Shown here: one piece after another, positions 47,622 to 58,935 of the stretch
How the letters are laid out: every line of letters starts with the position of its first letter
How positions within the stretch are numbered: position 1 is the first letter of the stretch
Origin: Pleurostoma richardsiae
Lineage: Eukaryota; Ascomycota; Sordariomycetes; Calosphaeriales; Pleurostomataceae
Length of the DNA stretch: 64,000 nt
NCBI GenBank assembly: GCA_030052745.1
Contig: JANBVO010000013.1
Location: forward strand, 310,001 to 374,000
Direction of reading: 5' to 3'
Made by a program: the position numbers and the translations under genes
Notes under the pieces: generated by a model
Told to the model about the DNA's origin: nothing
The model's input: only the letters and a program-made list of their open reading frames with translations
Databases searched by the model: none

Positions 47622-48671
47622 CTACAACTCCGGCTCATAAACATAGAGCGTCGAGTTCCTCTCGTCGGGCAGGAAGTACAGCCTCACCCTCCCGTCCACG
47701 ACCGCGACGTCCATGGGGTTCTTGGTCACCAGGTTGCCCGCCCCGCTCACCATCGTCAGCGGCACCTCCCACAGCGGCACCATGGTGCGGACGTCCACGA
47801 TGGCCAGCCCGCCGATGCTGGTGTTGTACAGGCTCGCGATCCCGCTGCACAGCATGACGCTCCGCCAGTCGTACGCGGCGCTGGCCCCCAGGTACTTGCA
47901 GTCCTGGTAGTCGGACCACGAGCTAGGGTTGTTCACCACGGCCTGCGGCGCCGAGAACTCCGGGGCGGGCGCGTACCGGTACCGCAGGTCGAAGGTGGAC
48001 GCCGCGCGGCTGCCCCAGTTGAGCGCGACCAGCCGGCCCGACGCGACGTCGTGCACCACGCCGCCCAGGTGGTCCGCGGCGCGCAGGACCGTCTCGGGCT
48101 CGAGGGTCGCCGGGTCGACGCGGACGAGCTGCGCGGTGGTGTTGGGCCGGTACTGCGCGACCGCCGCCCAGATGTGCTCGCCGTCGTAGTCGAGCCCGCC
48201 GTTGTGGTACTCCTCCGCGCCGGCGCGCGTGAGCGTCGCGTCCGCCACGCGGCGGCCGCCGCCGTCGAAGACGATCAGGTGCGCGAACCCGGCGCCGGCG
48301 GTGCGGTCCGTGCCGTTGACGTAGGTCCCGTTGGAGAAGTACTTCTTGGTGGGCACGGTGTACTCGCCCGCCGAGACGACGTACCGGTCGGGCCCGAGGC
48401 GGAGGATGCCCTCGGGCTCGAAGGTGTCGCCCTCGAAGGGGACGCTGTCGACGAGGGTCCAGGCCGTGGAGCGGGTGACCTGCGTGAGCTGGCGGATGAT
48501 CTCGGCGCCGGCGGAGGAGGAGCCCGGGGGAGGGAGCGGGGAGGGCGCCAGGGTGGCGTTGGGCTGGTAGATGGTTATGTTGAGGGCGGAGGACAGCTGT
48601 GCGCAGGCGACCTGCACGGCGGCGCCGGCGCAGAGGAGGCGGGCGAGGCGGGAGGAGAGGGAGGAGGGCAT
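47622..48671 (-). CDS. Secreted protein, possible DUF6454 family
   Basis: Predicted 349-residue intronless secreted protein. From the Met at 48671 it has a textbook signal peptide: MPSSLSSRLARLL, then a hydrophobic core ending VACAQ. An in-frame Met at 48827 would add 52 Ser/Pro-rich residues that read like translated CT-rich leader, so I prefer the inner start. The mature part has several N-glycosylation sequons (NIT, NAT, NGT, NTT, NTS, NST) and repeated short beta-strand-like blocks (EGILRLGPDRYVVSAGEY, GGLDYDGEHIWAAVAQY, GGLAIVDVRTMVPLWEV) that suggest a beta-propeller-like fold. From memory similar proteins are filed as DUF6454; no function is established. The third codon position is very GC-rich, producing a long mirror frame on the other strand. 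Confidence 0.85.
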   Translation of the reverse strand: MPSSLSSRLARLLCAGAAVQVACAQLSSALNITIYQPNATLAPSPLPPPGSSSAGAEIIRQLTQVTRSTAWTLVDSVPFEGDTFEPEGILRLGPDRYVVSAGEYTVPTKKYFSNGTYVNGTDRTAGAGFAHLIVFDGGGRRVADATLTRAGAEEYHNGGLDYDGEHIWAAVAQYRPNTTAQLVRVDPATLEPETVLRAADHLGGVVHDVASGRLVALNWGSRAASTFDLRYRYAPAPEFSAPQAVVNNPSSWSDYQDCKYLGASAAYDWRSVMLCSGIASLYNTSIGGLAIVDVRTMVPLWEVPLTMVSGAGNLVTKNPMDVAVVDGRVRLYFLPDERNSTLYVYEPEL

Positions 48672-49652
48672 CGTGTCGGGTGGTGGGGAGATGAAGGAGG
48701 AGGCGGAGGCGGAGGAGGGAGGAGACGGGCTGGAGGAGAGCAGAGCCTGGTTGCAGAGGTTTTGGTAGCCCGAGGACACGGCGAGGAGGGTCTGCGTGAT
48801 GCGACTGAAGCCGGCGGACAGCAGCATCGTCTTGCGATGACGGTCACCGCCCTTATGTACCTAGAGATTGGGCGGCGGGCGTGGGGCAGGTGCCCGCCTG
48901 CCCGGGTTCCAATGGGTGAAGCTGTTTCTTGCTACCTTGCGAGGATGCTACGCCGAGGTGGCCGGGATCTGGGACGAGAGCAGCCGAGCACTTGCTTGGC
49001 TGGGCTGGCTGGCTACCTCGTGCCCGGCTGGGAGATTCGCGAGTGACGGAACCGCTGCTCACGTTCCTGAGGGGCTTGTGGTGATTCGACGCCGGCCCCC
49101 GCGCAGCTTATGCAGGCTTGACAGGGCCGCACTGGCTTCGAGGGTTGTTTCTGGAATAGTTGCAAGGATTGGAAGGCTGGCAGCTTGGTTGACCCCACAT
49201 CAATCCGCTGTGGCTCAGGGACAGGGACGGGGAATCTGAAGGTGTGAAGTGATGCAATGACGGAAATCGGGCGTCGGGGTTTCCGGGGGGGTTTTCGGTG
49301 CACGTGGGCCGAGACACGCCGGCCGTCTTCCCGAGACCACCGGACGACTCTTCACCATTTGAGTGTCATTCAACTGCTGCGAAGAGGAATAAAGCGCTAC
49401 CTAAGTAACTCGTCGCATCCTCCCACCCTGCTTAGTCTTGTTCGTGTCTCGTCTGGGGGCAGGCTTTCGGCCTCAACGTGTCGTGGGCACTTTATCTGGT
49501 GCATTCCGGCGAGGCGGGAACGCTTCGCGAAGAGATTGCCCGGCTTGGTACGGGGTGGAGTCGAAGTATCTTCGAGTCTTGACAGCGACAGCCGCCAGAA
49601 TAGCCACCGTCACCGCTTTCTGTACTCGGCAGCAGAAGGCACCCACAGTCTT
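48672..49652. other. Intergenic, about 1 kb
   Basis: Between the start of the secreted-protein gene and the stop of the RBR ligase gene, both on the minus strand. The first 160 bp read as Ser/Pro codons but are more likely leader. No other feature. Confidence 0.5.
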
Positions 49653-51423
49653 CTAAAACGGGTACCTGTGAGGATCTGTATTGCAGACGCAGTAGCCCCT
49701 GAGACATCTCCAACAAAAACCGGTGCCGCATCGGCCTGGTGATACCCAGCCCTGTCAGTGGCGCTCTGATACGGAGGAGAGAAGAATCCGGGTCAAAGAG
49801 CAGTCACACTTACATCTCATGTACATGCATCCGCCGACCCTCTGGATAGGAGCCTGGCACTTGGGGCAGTTCTTTGAATGTAACTTCAGCCAATGCTGCG
49901 TCTTGGCGGACTCGGCAACACGCTGACGGGCATACTCTCTGCAGCTCAGACCCTCGTGCCATGGGACCTGGTGGGCAAAACACATCTTGAAACCACACTC
50001 GCTGCATGCGATGGTCTTGTTCTTCCTGTTCTTGGGGATGTCCCAGACCTGGCCGTTGTCGCACGAGTCGCCGAGGCACCATCGGAAGTTGGGCTTGTCA
50101 CTGATAGACTTGATACGTAGATACCGTTCGTACCTACTAGTCGGTGAATATTACTGTCCTAGTGAAATCGCGGGACAAGGAGGGAGTGGTACTTCTCGAC
50201 AGTCTCCCTGCGGGCATACAGGCGGATCTCCTCGTGAGACAAGACCTTCTCGCACCCGGGGGTAGGACAAGACACCTTATCGCAGGCGTTCCTGCCCAAC
50301 GTCTCCAGCGAGGTCGCAAGATGCGTAGCGAGGCACTCGCCACAACAGTCTATGTCGTGGCCACATTGCTCGGCCAGCTTCATTGGGAAGACGAGGACTT
50401 TCCACATCCACTCGCCGCTGAACCCTTTGCAGGTCTGCTTCCAGTCGCGAAGAGATCTGTACTGGATATCATGGAACTCTTCCGAACAGACAGAACACGT
50501 CCGCGGTTCCTGCTGCCGCTGTATTAAACTGGTGAAGACCGGGATCCTGATGGTTGATCCTTTGTCGTCAAGGCCGAGCATCTCGACCGTCCCTGGGACG
50601 AGGCCTCCACCATCGACTTCTAGAGGATTGAACGACGGATGGAAGAATGTCCGCATGCATTTGCGCGCAATCAGCCGGGCGTGCAGGGCAGCCGCCTTCT
50701 CTAGGGCGCGAGGTGTTGGCTGCGGGCGCAGAGCTTGCAGGGTCAACCGGAGCGTTCTGGCTCGCTCATACCTAACATTGCTTGTTGGCCTGCCTTCGAC
50801 TACGGAAGAGTTAGACAGAATGAGGCAGGTGTCACTTACGTCGCCATATGGGTGCCGGCGTCCTTGCTACCGAGTTCCCTGAGGAGACTCTTTAAGGCCT
50901 CGGCATGTGGAACAGGGAGATGCTCCTTGCATCCCTCGATGGGGCATTTCAGCCAAACCTGGACGTCCAAGTCGTGCCACCAGCCGTTGTGTAGCGAGTC
51001 GACCACTGCGCTGAGCAGACAGCTCGAGCAGATCGATTTACCACAGCAGGTGGTCCGCTCAATGGTCTTGGGGAACTCGGAGACTCTCACGTTCTCAGAA
51101 GGAGCGTCAGCGGAGGGTGCGAACTTGGGTGCCTTGCAGATTTCGCAGACTGCTATATCGAGGAAGCGGTAAGTCTCGGTGCCTCTCCTAGTCCTGCCCA
51201 TGCTCTTAATGAACCGTCCCACATTCTCACTCGAAAGCGGTATGTCTAGAGATTCATGGCCCAGCTGCTGGAGAGTGCAGGTCTGGAGGAATGCCTTGGC
51301 GTCCGGTACTTCCTGCCCGTCATCCTTCGTTTGACGGTCGGCCATTATCTTCAGTAGGAGGATCATTCTGGGTGTCAGCCCCTTTCCTAAGAAGGGGACA
51401 AGCAAATTCTCCAGCCCGTCCAT
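49653..51423 (-). CDS. RBR-type (RING-IBR-RING) E3 ubiquitin ligase
   Basis: Predicted 527-residue ligase. Proposed exons on the minus strand: 51423-50840, 50789-50193, 50133-49814 and 49735-49653. The N-terminus carries an extra zinc-ligand cluster (CEIC at about 93-96, CCGKSICSSC). RING1 starts with CSVC near 293 and has CGHDIDCCGEC. The IBR follows: FRWCLGDSC, then ACSECGFKMCF and H/C ligands. RING2 reads CPKCQAPIQRVGGCMYMRC, where Cys496 in GGC is the expected catalytic cysteine, continuing into the last exon as RCGTGFCWRC. Only splicing reunites RING2; the un-spliced frame would lose its second half. Intron 1 has two in-frame acceptor choices (GGCAG preferred). An upstream in-frame Met at 51480 is possible. 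Substrates unknown; such RBR proteins are numerous in filamentous ascomycetes. Confidence 0.85.
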
Positions 51424-54400
51424 GGCGACTGTGCTTCGTATCCTGTTATCGTGTTGGCAGCCTCTTCTTTTCCTTGGCAATGAGTTGATACTTTGTCAGG
51501 CTGGTCTGCTCTTTATAGACTGCTATTCCGTTGTGAGTGTCGATGAGTTAGCTTTTTATCATAAAAGGCTCCTGGGCGCCATCGCCCAAAGTTTGGGTGA
51601 AGGCTTCGTTTGCGAAACCTTCCTCTACCTTCCCAAACCTTGTCGTTCTACTTTCGGCACGCTCTACTCCTTGTTGTTGTCTGTTTTGTCTTTGCTCTGG
51701 GAGGCTCTTTCCCAATAGAACCACCGTCTCGATGGATTTTATTAAAAAGCTCAACCCTCGGAGGCACGGCCACCGGTTCGTCTATCCTCGTTCCTTCTCC
51801 CATATCTCTCTTCCATCCCAGCGAGATCTACAACTTGGTAAGGTGCCAGGTCAACAGAACATGCTTTTGAGTGCGCTGATGATGGCACCCTCCTGGTATA
51901 TAATAAGGGGGACGACACGTGCCAACTTTGCCCAGGGGTTGCTATACTTCGTCCATGATTCTAGAGAGTCAGTTCTCCAGATCTGACATGTCTTTAAGAT
52001 TATACCTCCCTAGAGGTCGGAGCTTCCTAGGAACTTAAATCAACTTCCTAGGATCCGCCTCACAATTATGAGAATGATGGGGGCCATCTCATGGCCTGTG
52101 CAATTTTTGTATGTGTTGTCCACAGGGACAGTCTAGGAAGTGGCAAGCTTCTTGGCTTTCACGATTGTCAGGGATCCACTGTAGGTACACGAAGGAGTCC
52201 TGACAGGACAATTGGAATACAATGTGCTGCTCTAGAAAGCCTTGGTCCACGTTCTTTCAAGACATACTCCGTGCATAGGCATCCTTGCCGACTGATACGA
52301 TCCCCTCTTGTGGTGCCAGCTTCGATAAACCGGTGACAATTGGACCGTTTGAGAGCCTTCGACGGGGGTGACGCAACATTCTGCACTCCACAGAGGGACT
52401 GCAACTGACGATCAGCATCCCCATCGAGGGAAAGGAATCGGCTCAACAGGGAAAGGCTCTACATGCATTAACTACGCGAAGAAATGACCATCATCGAGCC
52501 GTAGTCCAGTGTAAATCCAACCGTGGGAGGAGATGATGCAATCAAGCTTAAAGGCAAGGCAAACAGAAAAGGGTAGTTCGGCTGGTTGGCTGTGAAGAGG
52601 ATCCTGACAGTCGAGGAAGCACACACACGTCGTCTGGCCCAAATGCATAGCTAAGACAAGGAGGCAATGCTTGCCTAGGGAGGCCGTGTACTCGCGATGG
52701 CTCAGCACGGAGGTGACGATGCTGACTAGGGAGTGCCAGCCGCAATGGAGGGTGAGTGACGTCGGTTCGTTTGATTAGGTACTCGCCGCAGTAATATGAC
52801 TACACGATCCGATCGTTGAGTGGGTGACTCAGGTGGGGAGGGTAGGGTAGCCACGATGCAATCCGACATGTGGTCTACGGGATTTGTTCCCTTGGCACCA
52901 ACGCTTCATACAGAGGAGATTGATTCATCCGCCTGAACCGAGAGAGCGGGACAGCAGAGTGTCTGCGTAGCATCCATCAAACTAGGACAACCCGCCTATT
53001 TCCTAAATCTAGGTGCCTTCGCTGTTCTAACGAGCCCAGACGCACAAAGGTGAGATACCATGGCGGCAGAGTCGGGGAGTGTCCAGCGTTCGATTGAGCG
53101 GTTAGTTGCACGTTACTCGTGGAGTGTTGGCCATGTCTTGGGTGTCTTGTTCCTTACAACGGCTTCTCCGTCAAGAGGGTGCTGGGATGGAGATCCGGTT
53201 GCGCCAGCCGAGTGTTAGTCCACGGAGGCGGCGATCTGCACGGCTGGCCACGTTGGGTGTTTGCACAACGACCGAGATCATCGGTTAGCGTAGGGGGGGC
53301 ACGATCTGGAGGCAGTCCTCCTCTGATTTTGGCGACCCTGAAATAAGCTCTAGCGGAAGAATCGCTGTGATATCACCAACGCAGTATGGCTCGAGTCTTG
53401 CGTGAGGCAAGGGAGGAAAGGTCGATTTGTAGTTGGTACCACAAGCGCCAGGCGAGCCAAACGCCTCTCTGGAGTGAACTATGACCTCAGTGCAACCTAC
53501 CTCCTCCGAATGACGTGTGGGTGCTTGAGAAATTGTATCCGTGCGCTCCAGATTCGTTGAAGGCTATTGAGCCCTTTGAATGACGTCCGGTCCCGGGGTT
53601 AATGCTGGCTCCCACTGGCCCCCGAGGAGGTAAGGCAAGGGAAGAAAAGAGGTACGGTAGCTTCCAATGCTCTTTACCTCTTGACACAGAACCGAAGAAA
53701 GGGGCCGAGCTCAGATCCTATCGCACAAAATCACTGTGGCCAACTTGTCTCCGCCTCTGGGAGTCGTCCACTAGTCATCCTCCGATCTATGGGGTCTTCT
53801 GATGGGCGCGACAATCGGAACTGCTTCGGGGCAAACGGTGAGTTGGATCATGAAGGTGATCATCGCGAGGGCAAACCCAAACGGCATATTCAGCTTCTTG
53901 AAAGTGGCCATGGGCCATCAGTGAGCTCTGACAAGGGGCCTGGGATCAGATCATCCTTTTCCATCCGCCTCCTACGTTGAGGTGTAGTTGCCCGGTCGCT
54001 AAGCGAGCGCTTGAGATCACCTCTGGCGCCTTCGCTCCCGATCAGTCTGCCATGATCTCCGCTGATGTAGGGGCATCAGAGGGGATAATGATCGCGAACC
54101 GCTTTAGAAAACTCTAGACCCGTGGCGAGTACGTCAAATCTGCAAGCCAACATACAGGGGCGACAAGGGAGCTATAAGGTGAACGAGGGACTGTACGGAC
54201 AGCAGAGTACCGTAGAGAAGGTAGATGGTGGGGGCGTTTAGACTAGAAGTAGAACCGGCACATCTCGAGGCATGTGCGCGTCTTTGTTCTTCGTTCTTCG
54301 TGGAATGACAGCTGCAGAGAGAGGTGTTACGGCGAGGGTTGCCGGCGTCAAGACTGCAGGAGCCTCGTGTTAGAGTTGTGGTTGCTATTCACACTAGACA

Positions 54401-56280
54401 CACTAGAGGCGACTAGGTACTTTGGGTTATGCGGGGAAGAGTAGGGCGGATCGAGGTACCTTGCCTCTCCATTTTAGCTTCTGCTCAGCGCGACAATGGA
54501 CGAGACGCTATTCCGTTCTGGGTGATTCACAGGGGCACGGCAGCCGCCGTAAACTCTTTGGGGCCCTTATGATGTCACCCATTACGGCCCACATTAACCA
54601 GTGGCGTGCAGACTGACCTCACTCCGTCACTGAGCTTTGCCCTCCTCCATCAACGACAATTTGCAGGGAACCGGCAAACGGAGCCTCCACCGTCATCAGA
54701 GGATGCCCGTCGATGGAACCCTTGCCCCCCTTGACGTCTGTCCGTTTGCGTAGGTACCAATTACGCTCATGGAAGTACCTCGCAAACTGGGAATAATGTG
54801 GTTTCTGGAACCCGCCTGCGCAGTCGCGAGTCTGCCAGTCTGCTCTAGCAATGGCTTCGGCCCCGGGGCGTCTCAATTCCAGCCTCGCCGGCCCCGATAG
54901 CACGACGGGATCCCTGTTCTGGGAAGTTGCTTACTCGGAGGGCTTGGGAATGCCTTCATAATGACGGAAGAAACGGGCCAAGATGCATTCGGCCGTGCAG
55001 AACTATCTGCCAACCGGCCAAGTTGCGTGCTGCAGCCTGCAGCAGCAAGTTGGCGCGGCATGTGCGAGCCTTGCAAGAGGATCCTGGCTTAGACGGTCGG
55101 AAGGAGCACCGGCAGCGTCTCCGCCACGCTTCCAAGCACCGAGACAAGCAAATGAGCCTTGGAGTACGGAACTATCATGGGTTGTACAGTTACTCTGCAT
55201 CTTGGTGCACAGATTATCCAGCCGACAACGACGGTGCGCCTGGGTCAACCAATGACATCATGCTAAAACGCTCATCACCGGCGTGGTGTGTCGATCTCGA
55301 GGTGCCTCGAGCGAGATACTTGCCCAATGGGGACCGGAACGGGAGTGGGAACGGTCTACAGTCTCTGCCTGTTCCCAAAATCGTGCCCGAGGTCTCATGG
55401 TCACTGGCTTCCCCATTTTCTAGAATGCCCCGTGATGATGTCCGTATCTGGCGGTTGGCGAGCCTTTCTCTGGACGTGACGGAATGCCCCTTCTTTCTCT
55501 ATTCGCGCCGTGGCCAATGGAATGACATCGACGGTGACTCCAGGCTTGTCACTGATCTGCAGGGTCTTTCCTCTTCTCGCTACCGTCTCCTCTCGGTACC
55601 CTCCATCATTCCTTGTACCCTACATCAGACCCCTCCACTATGATATAGTTTCCTTACTTCTGCGACGTCCCCTGGGCCCGTCACACAGGCGCTGCCCAGA
55701 TACCGTCCGCTGAAGCGTCAGACGGGCTTCGGCTACCATACCCCAAACCTCGCCTGGTGGCGATGAATCCTCCAATAGAGCCATTGGCCGACCGGATGCT
55801 CACTTACGCCATATCGTGCAGCCAGCTGGTGGGATACGGCTCCCAAAGGGGCTTCACGACTGTCGATCTCGAGCTAAAGCTTGACGGTACGTGCAGGCCT
55901 GGGTAGCAGTACATGGCGGACCTGGACATCAGCGGCCGAGAGGAGGGGGAACTGGGAAAGTTGGGTCAGAGGACTGGGAGAACTGGAGAACGGCTCACTC
56001 AACCCTCCGTCCTGTCCTGGCCCCACAACATGACCCAGGGGCTCGCTCCCCCGTTTGCCTTCCTTCTTTGCGGTAATGTAAACCACCTGGTCACGTTTAT
56101 AAACCCTCCGAGGTCCCCGGAAGGCCTTTCCTGCTATATCCCAAGACCGCACTGAAGGCACACGACCCATCAACGCTGTACCCACACATAGCCCAACGGA
56201 GACTACACTTCTCTCTAATCCAGCATAACTCCAAGACTATTCTTCCATCTAATATCAGGCCTCGCTTCCAATCATCACCC
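51424..56280. other. Gene-poor 4.9 kb gap
   Basis: No gene is supported. The longest frame (plus strand, 55152-55643 from its first ATG) has no recognisable domain and no codon-bias support that I can judge. There is a TATATAATAAGG at 51897 without a gene behind it and a TTTATAAA at 56096 that fits the small gene at 56281. Not AT-rich; no transposon domain seen. Confidence 0.5.
56096..56103 (+). promoter_or_regulatory. TATA-like element of the small basic protein gene
   Basis: TTTATAAA lies about 178 bp upstream of the ATG at 56281, a plausible TATA box followed by a 100-150 base leader. Confidence 0.4.
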
Positions 56281-56532
56281 ATGCCTGCCACGATGTCTTC
56301 ACCACAACAGTCCTATTCGGTGTCCATCCCGATCTCTCCTCCTCCGCCTCGAGACATCGGCAGCTACTCTCGATTCATGCACCAGCACACGAAGAGACTG
56401 ATGGAACAAGCTTCCCGGTCGTCGGATCGGCGGTCACGGAGTCACCACGACGGTCCTACTGCTATGCCTGGCGGAGTCTCAGATCATCGATCATCACGAT
56501 CAAGTCCCAGCCCGTACAGCATGCAGTCATGA
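56281..56532 (+). CDS. Small basic Ser/His-rich protein
   Basis: Single-exon frame of 83 residues. It has a Pro-rich lead (ISPPPPRD), a short likely helix YSRFMHQHTKRLMEQAS, and a Ser/Arg/His-rich tail ending SPYSMQS. The YSRxMHxHTK pattern reminds me of small uncharacterised ascomycete proteins, which together with the upstream TATA-like element is why I call it; this resemblance is from memory. A second Met at 56293 could be the start. No signal peptide or membrane segment. It could still be a chance frame. Confidence 0.5.
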   Translation: MPATMSSPQQSYSVSIPISPPPPRDIGSYSRFMHQHTKRLMEQASRSSDRRSRSHHDGPTAMPGGVSDHRSSRSSPSPYSMQS

Positions 56533-57273
56533 GATGAGAGCGATATCCACGTATTCAACCAGAGACAACCGCCTGAAGAGACTGCTCGAGGCTTCGATGG
56601 GCCCGCTGTGCTTGGAGCGACGCCTGGAGTGGGTGTCAATATTGGGAACACCCCGCCGGCGTCCCTTTGAGACCCTGGCCTTTCCCTTCCGGAGACCACA
56701 CGAGGAGATGCTTCATTAGCAAACGAGCAACGACGAGTTCAGTGATGCTGGCGTGTGCCCATGCGATTTCTAAACGATGCAGGGTAGCCAGCCTGGGGAA
56801 GCTTGCATTTAACTGTTGTACATGGAGTCAGGTGTAGCGGATTTTGTGAATATGGGATACAAGCAATACGGCATGGCATAGTCGTGGACTTCACTGTGCT
56901 TGGGATATTGTTCCTTGTAGAAACGCGGTCATGAAAGCAACATTTTGGCTCGCACGATAACGCTCATGAATTACGATGCATAGGCAAAAGAATACAAACA
57001 CTTCTGCCTCGTACACACCTCACATGAAATGGTGCCGCGAATTGTGATACTTGTTCAATGCAACAATGTCTGTCCACAGCTGTGCTGGTCATTACTGGGA
57101 AATGTTTAAGGATTTGCCAATCAGCGTTTAATTCCCTTGGGTTCACGCTGCCTGACCTGTATCCTATGCTGTCGCTGCCGCTGTACCCGCATCCGTGCCC
57201 CTGTATGCAATCCATAGGAGTCCACAAGCCACCATAACGCCAACCGAATATCCCATGCACCTATCCGGATGTC
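56533..57273. other. Convergent intergenic region
   Basis: 741 bp between the small gene and the YJU2 stop codon. Likely 3' UTRs; no RNA gene or repeat recognised. Confidence 0.5.
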
Positions 57274-58500
57274 TCACACCAATGAAGGTTTCTTCTTTAT
57301 ACCCAGCAACGCGGCGTGATCCTTCTTCTTCTTGACCTGTCTCTTAAAGCTCGGCGGCGGCATTAAATCCTTCGCTTCCTTCAACTCCTTCGCCGGTGCC
57401 GGATTCACCGGAGCAGCCACGACCGACGCTGCTGCCGGCGGTGCCGCCGCGGCGCCGCCGCTGTTTGAGCCTGATCCCGACGCCACGCCGCTCGATAGGC
57501 GCTCCTCGTCCCCGATCGGCTCCTCCAGTCTCTCCTGCGCCCGCGCGGACGCGAACGCCCTCCGCGCCGCCTCCTCGTCCTCCCGCTCCTCCTGCAGCCT
57601 CCTCTCATCGTCCGCCGGCCGCGCCAGCGCCATAGCCTCGACGCCGTCGCGGTCCGCGCGCTCGAGCCGGGCGTTGCGGGTGCGGATCTCGTCGAGCGCG
57701 TCGGCGATGGCCATCTCGCGCTTGGCGTCCGCGGTCTTGGCCTCGAGCTCGGCCATGGCGTTGCGCTCCTGCTCGTCCTCCTCCTCGCGCGCCTCCCGCT
57801 CGAGCCGGTCCAGCCGCTCCTCGTCCGTCTCCTCGACGGTGTTGCGCCGCCAGGGCTCCGTGTTGCGCTTGGCGCCCCGCTCGCACGTGTAGTCTTGCGT
57901 CTTGGGATCCGTCCGGAAGGTGATCTCTGCTGAGCAGCGGGTGCATCGGATGTAGAACCGGTAGCTGCGAGCTAGTTGTTAGTCAAGTGTTTCGGTCGTT
58001 TTGCTGTGGGTTTACGCACATCTGTATTCCCAGGTACTTCTCGTCTGGCGTCTCCTTACGGGCGTTGAATTTCCGACCTTTATCTATAAGGAAGGAGAGT
58101 CAGTCTTAATCCTTATGAAGCTGGCAGTCTGTCCAGATACAGGATATACGTACAGATATATTCGCCGCTGATAATAAACATGTCGGGTTAGCTATTGTCC
58201 GCGAGAAACTTCGTTTGGGGTTACTAGACATACCATGTCGTGCACATCACTGCATCCTGTTAGCTCAACGTCAGTGGATATTCGGGCTGGAAACGGGACT
58301 CACTTGAAAATGGAGCCATCAATCTGACTGTTTGCACCCGCGGACCGGTCTGCTTAGGTCCCCGGGAGCGGGTGAGTTGCCGCGGATCGAAATCCGGCGG
58401 GTAGTACTTGCTATTGTCCAGTTAGCCTCCGAAAACTCTCAAAGGATCCTTCTTTTCGTCGGGCGCGAGCATCGTACCTCAGCACTTTGCGCTCAGACAT
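57274..58500 (-). CDS. YJU2: Yju2/Cwc16 pre-mRNA splicing factor
   Basis: Predicted 304-residue nuclear splicing factor that enters the activated spliceosome and promotes the first catalytic step. Six exons on the minus strand: 58500-58478, 58410-58304, 58249-58234 (16 nt), 58167-58154 (14 nt), 58083-58020 and 57964-57274. The joined protein reads MSERKVLSKYYPPDFDP, then VRLMAPFS, the zinc ligands [20 protein letters not shown] and RFYIRCTRCSAEITFRTDP, a clear match to Yju2/CCDC94. An acidic coiled-coil region follows (EETDEERLDRLEREAREEE and on to about residue 215), then an Ala/Ser/Gly-rich linker, and a Lys-rich end KRQVKKKKDH. CCDC130 is a paralogue but the N-terminal motif favours Yju2. 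Divergent from WDR83. Confidence 0.93.
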
Positions 58501-58935
58501 CGCGGATAGTCGTAGGCTGTCGACGTGCCAGAAGGCGGAGATAGGGGAAAACTGCTAAAGCAGTGTCGCGCTGAAAATATAAGTAGCCAGCGACGTCGAG
58601 TTTCAGTGATTCCCGGTATGGAGGAAGTCGTAATGTTGGTTTGCGCGAGAGGGAGATGGTTGTATCGTTCGACATTTGCGGCTGGTGCCTCCTGCAGCTG
58701 ACTAATTTGTGGCAAAGATGAGGCTGAGCTCCAGCTACCGACGCTAAATCAAAGAAGGAATAGCCAAGTAGATTATCTGTTAGAGCACTCATTGGCCCGC
58801 TGGGACTCACCTTCATTCATTCTCTTGTCCGCAGCTTGTGAAAAGGCATATGCGCGAGTAGGGGCAAGGCAACTACCCCTAAAACAGCATTCGACACTCT
58901 TCAGGGATAGTCATGGAGATGCTGTTGCCTTTGAA
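58501..58935. other. Divergent promoter region, YJU2 and WDR83
   Basis: 435 bp between the two start codons. No unique promoter box could be assigned; an AAATATAAG near 58576 is TATA-like. A 75-codon frame ending at 59019 is mostly leader plus WDR83 exon 1. Confidence 0.55.

Noticed and set aside
47571-49046. 491-codon plus-strand frame
   Set aside because: Antisense of the intronless secreted-protein gene with very GC-rich third positions; composition is Gly/Arg/Val noise.
54927-55643. 238-codon plus-strand frame in the 4.9 kb gap
   Set aside because: Opens with a non-ATG codon; the first ATG gives only 163 residues, with no domain, signal peptide or splice partners. Left uncalled.
57332-57892. 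186-codon Ser/Arg-rich plus-strand frame
   Set aside because: Antisense of the coiled-coil and linker region of YJU2.
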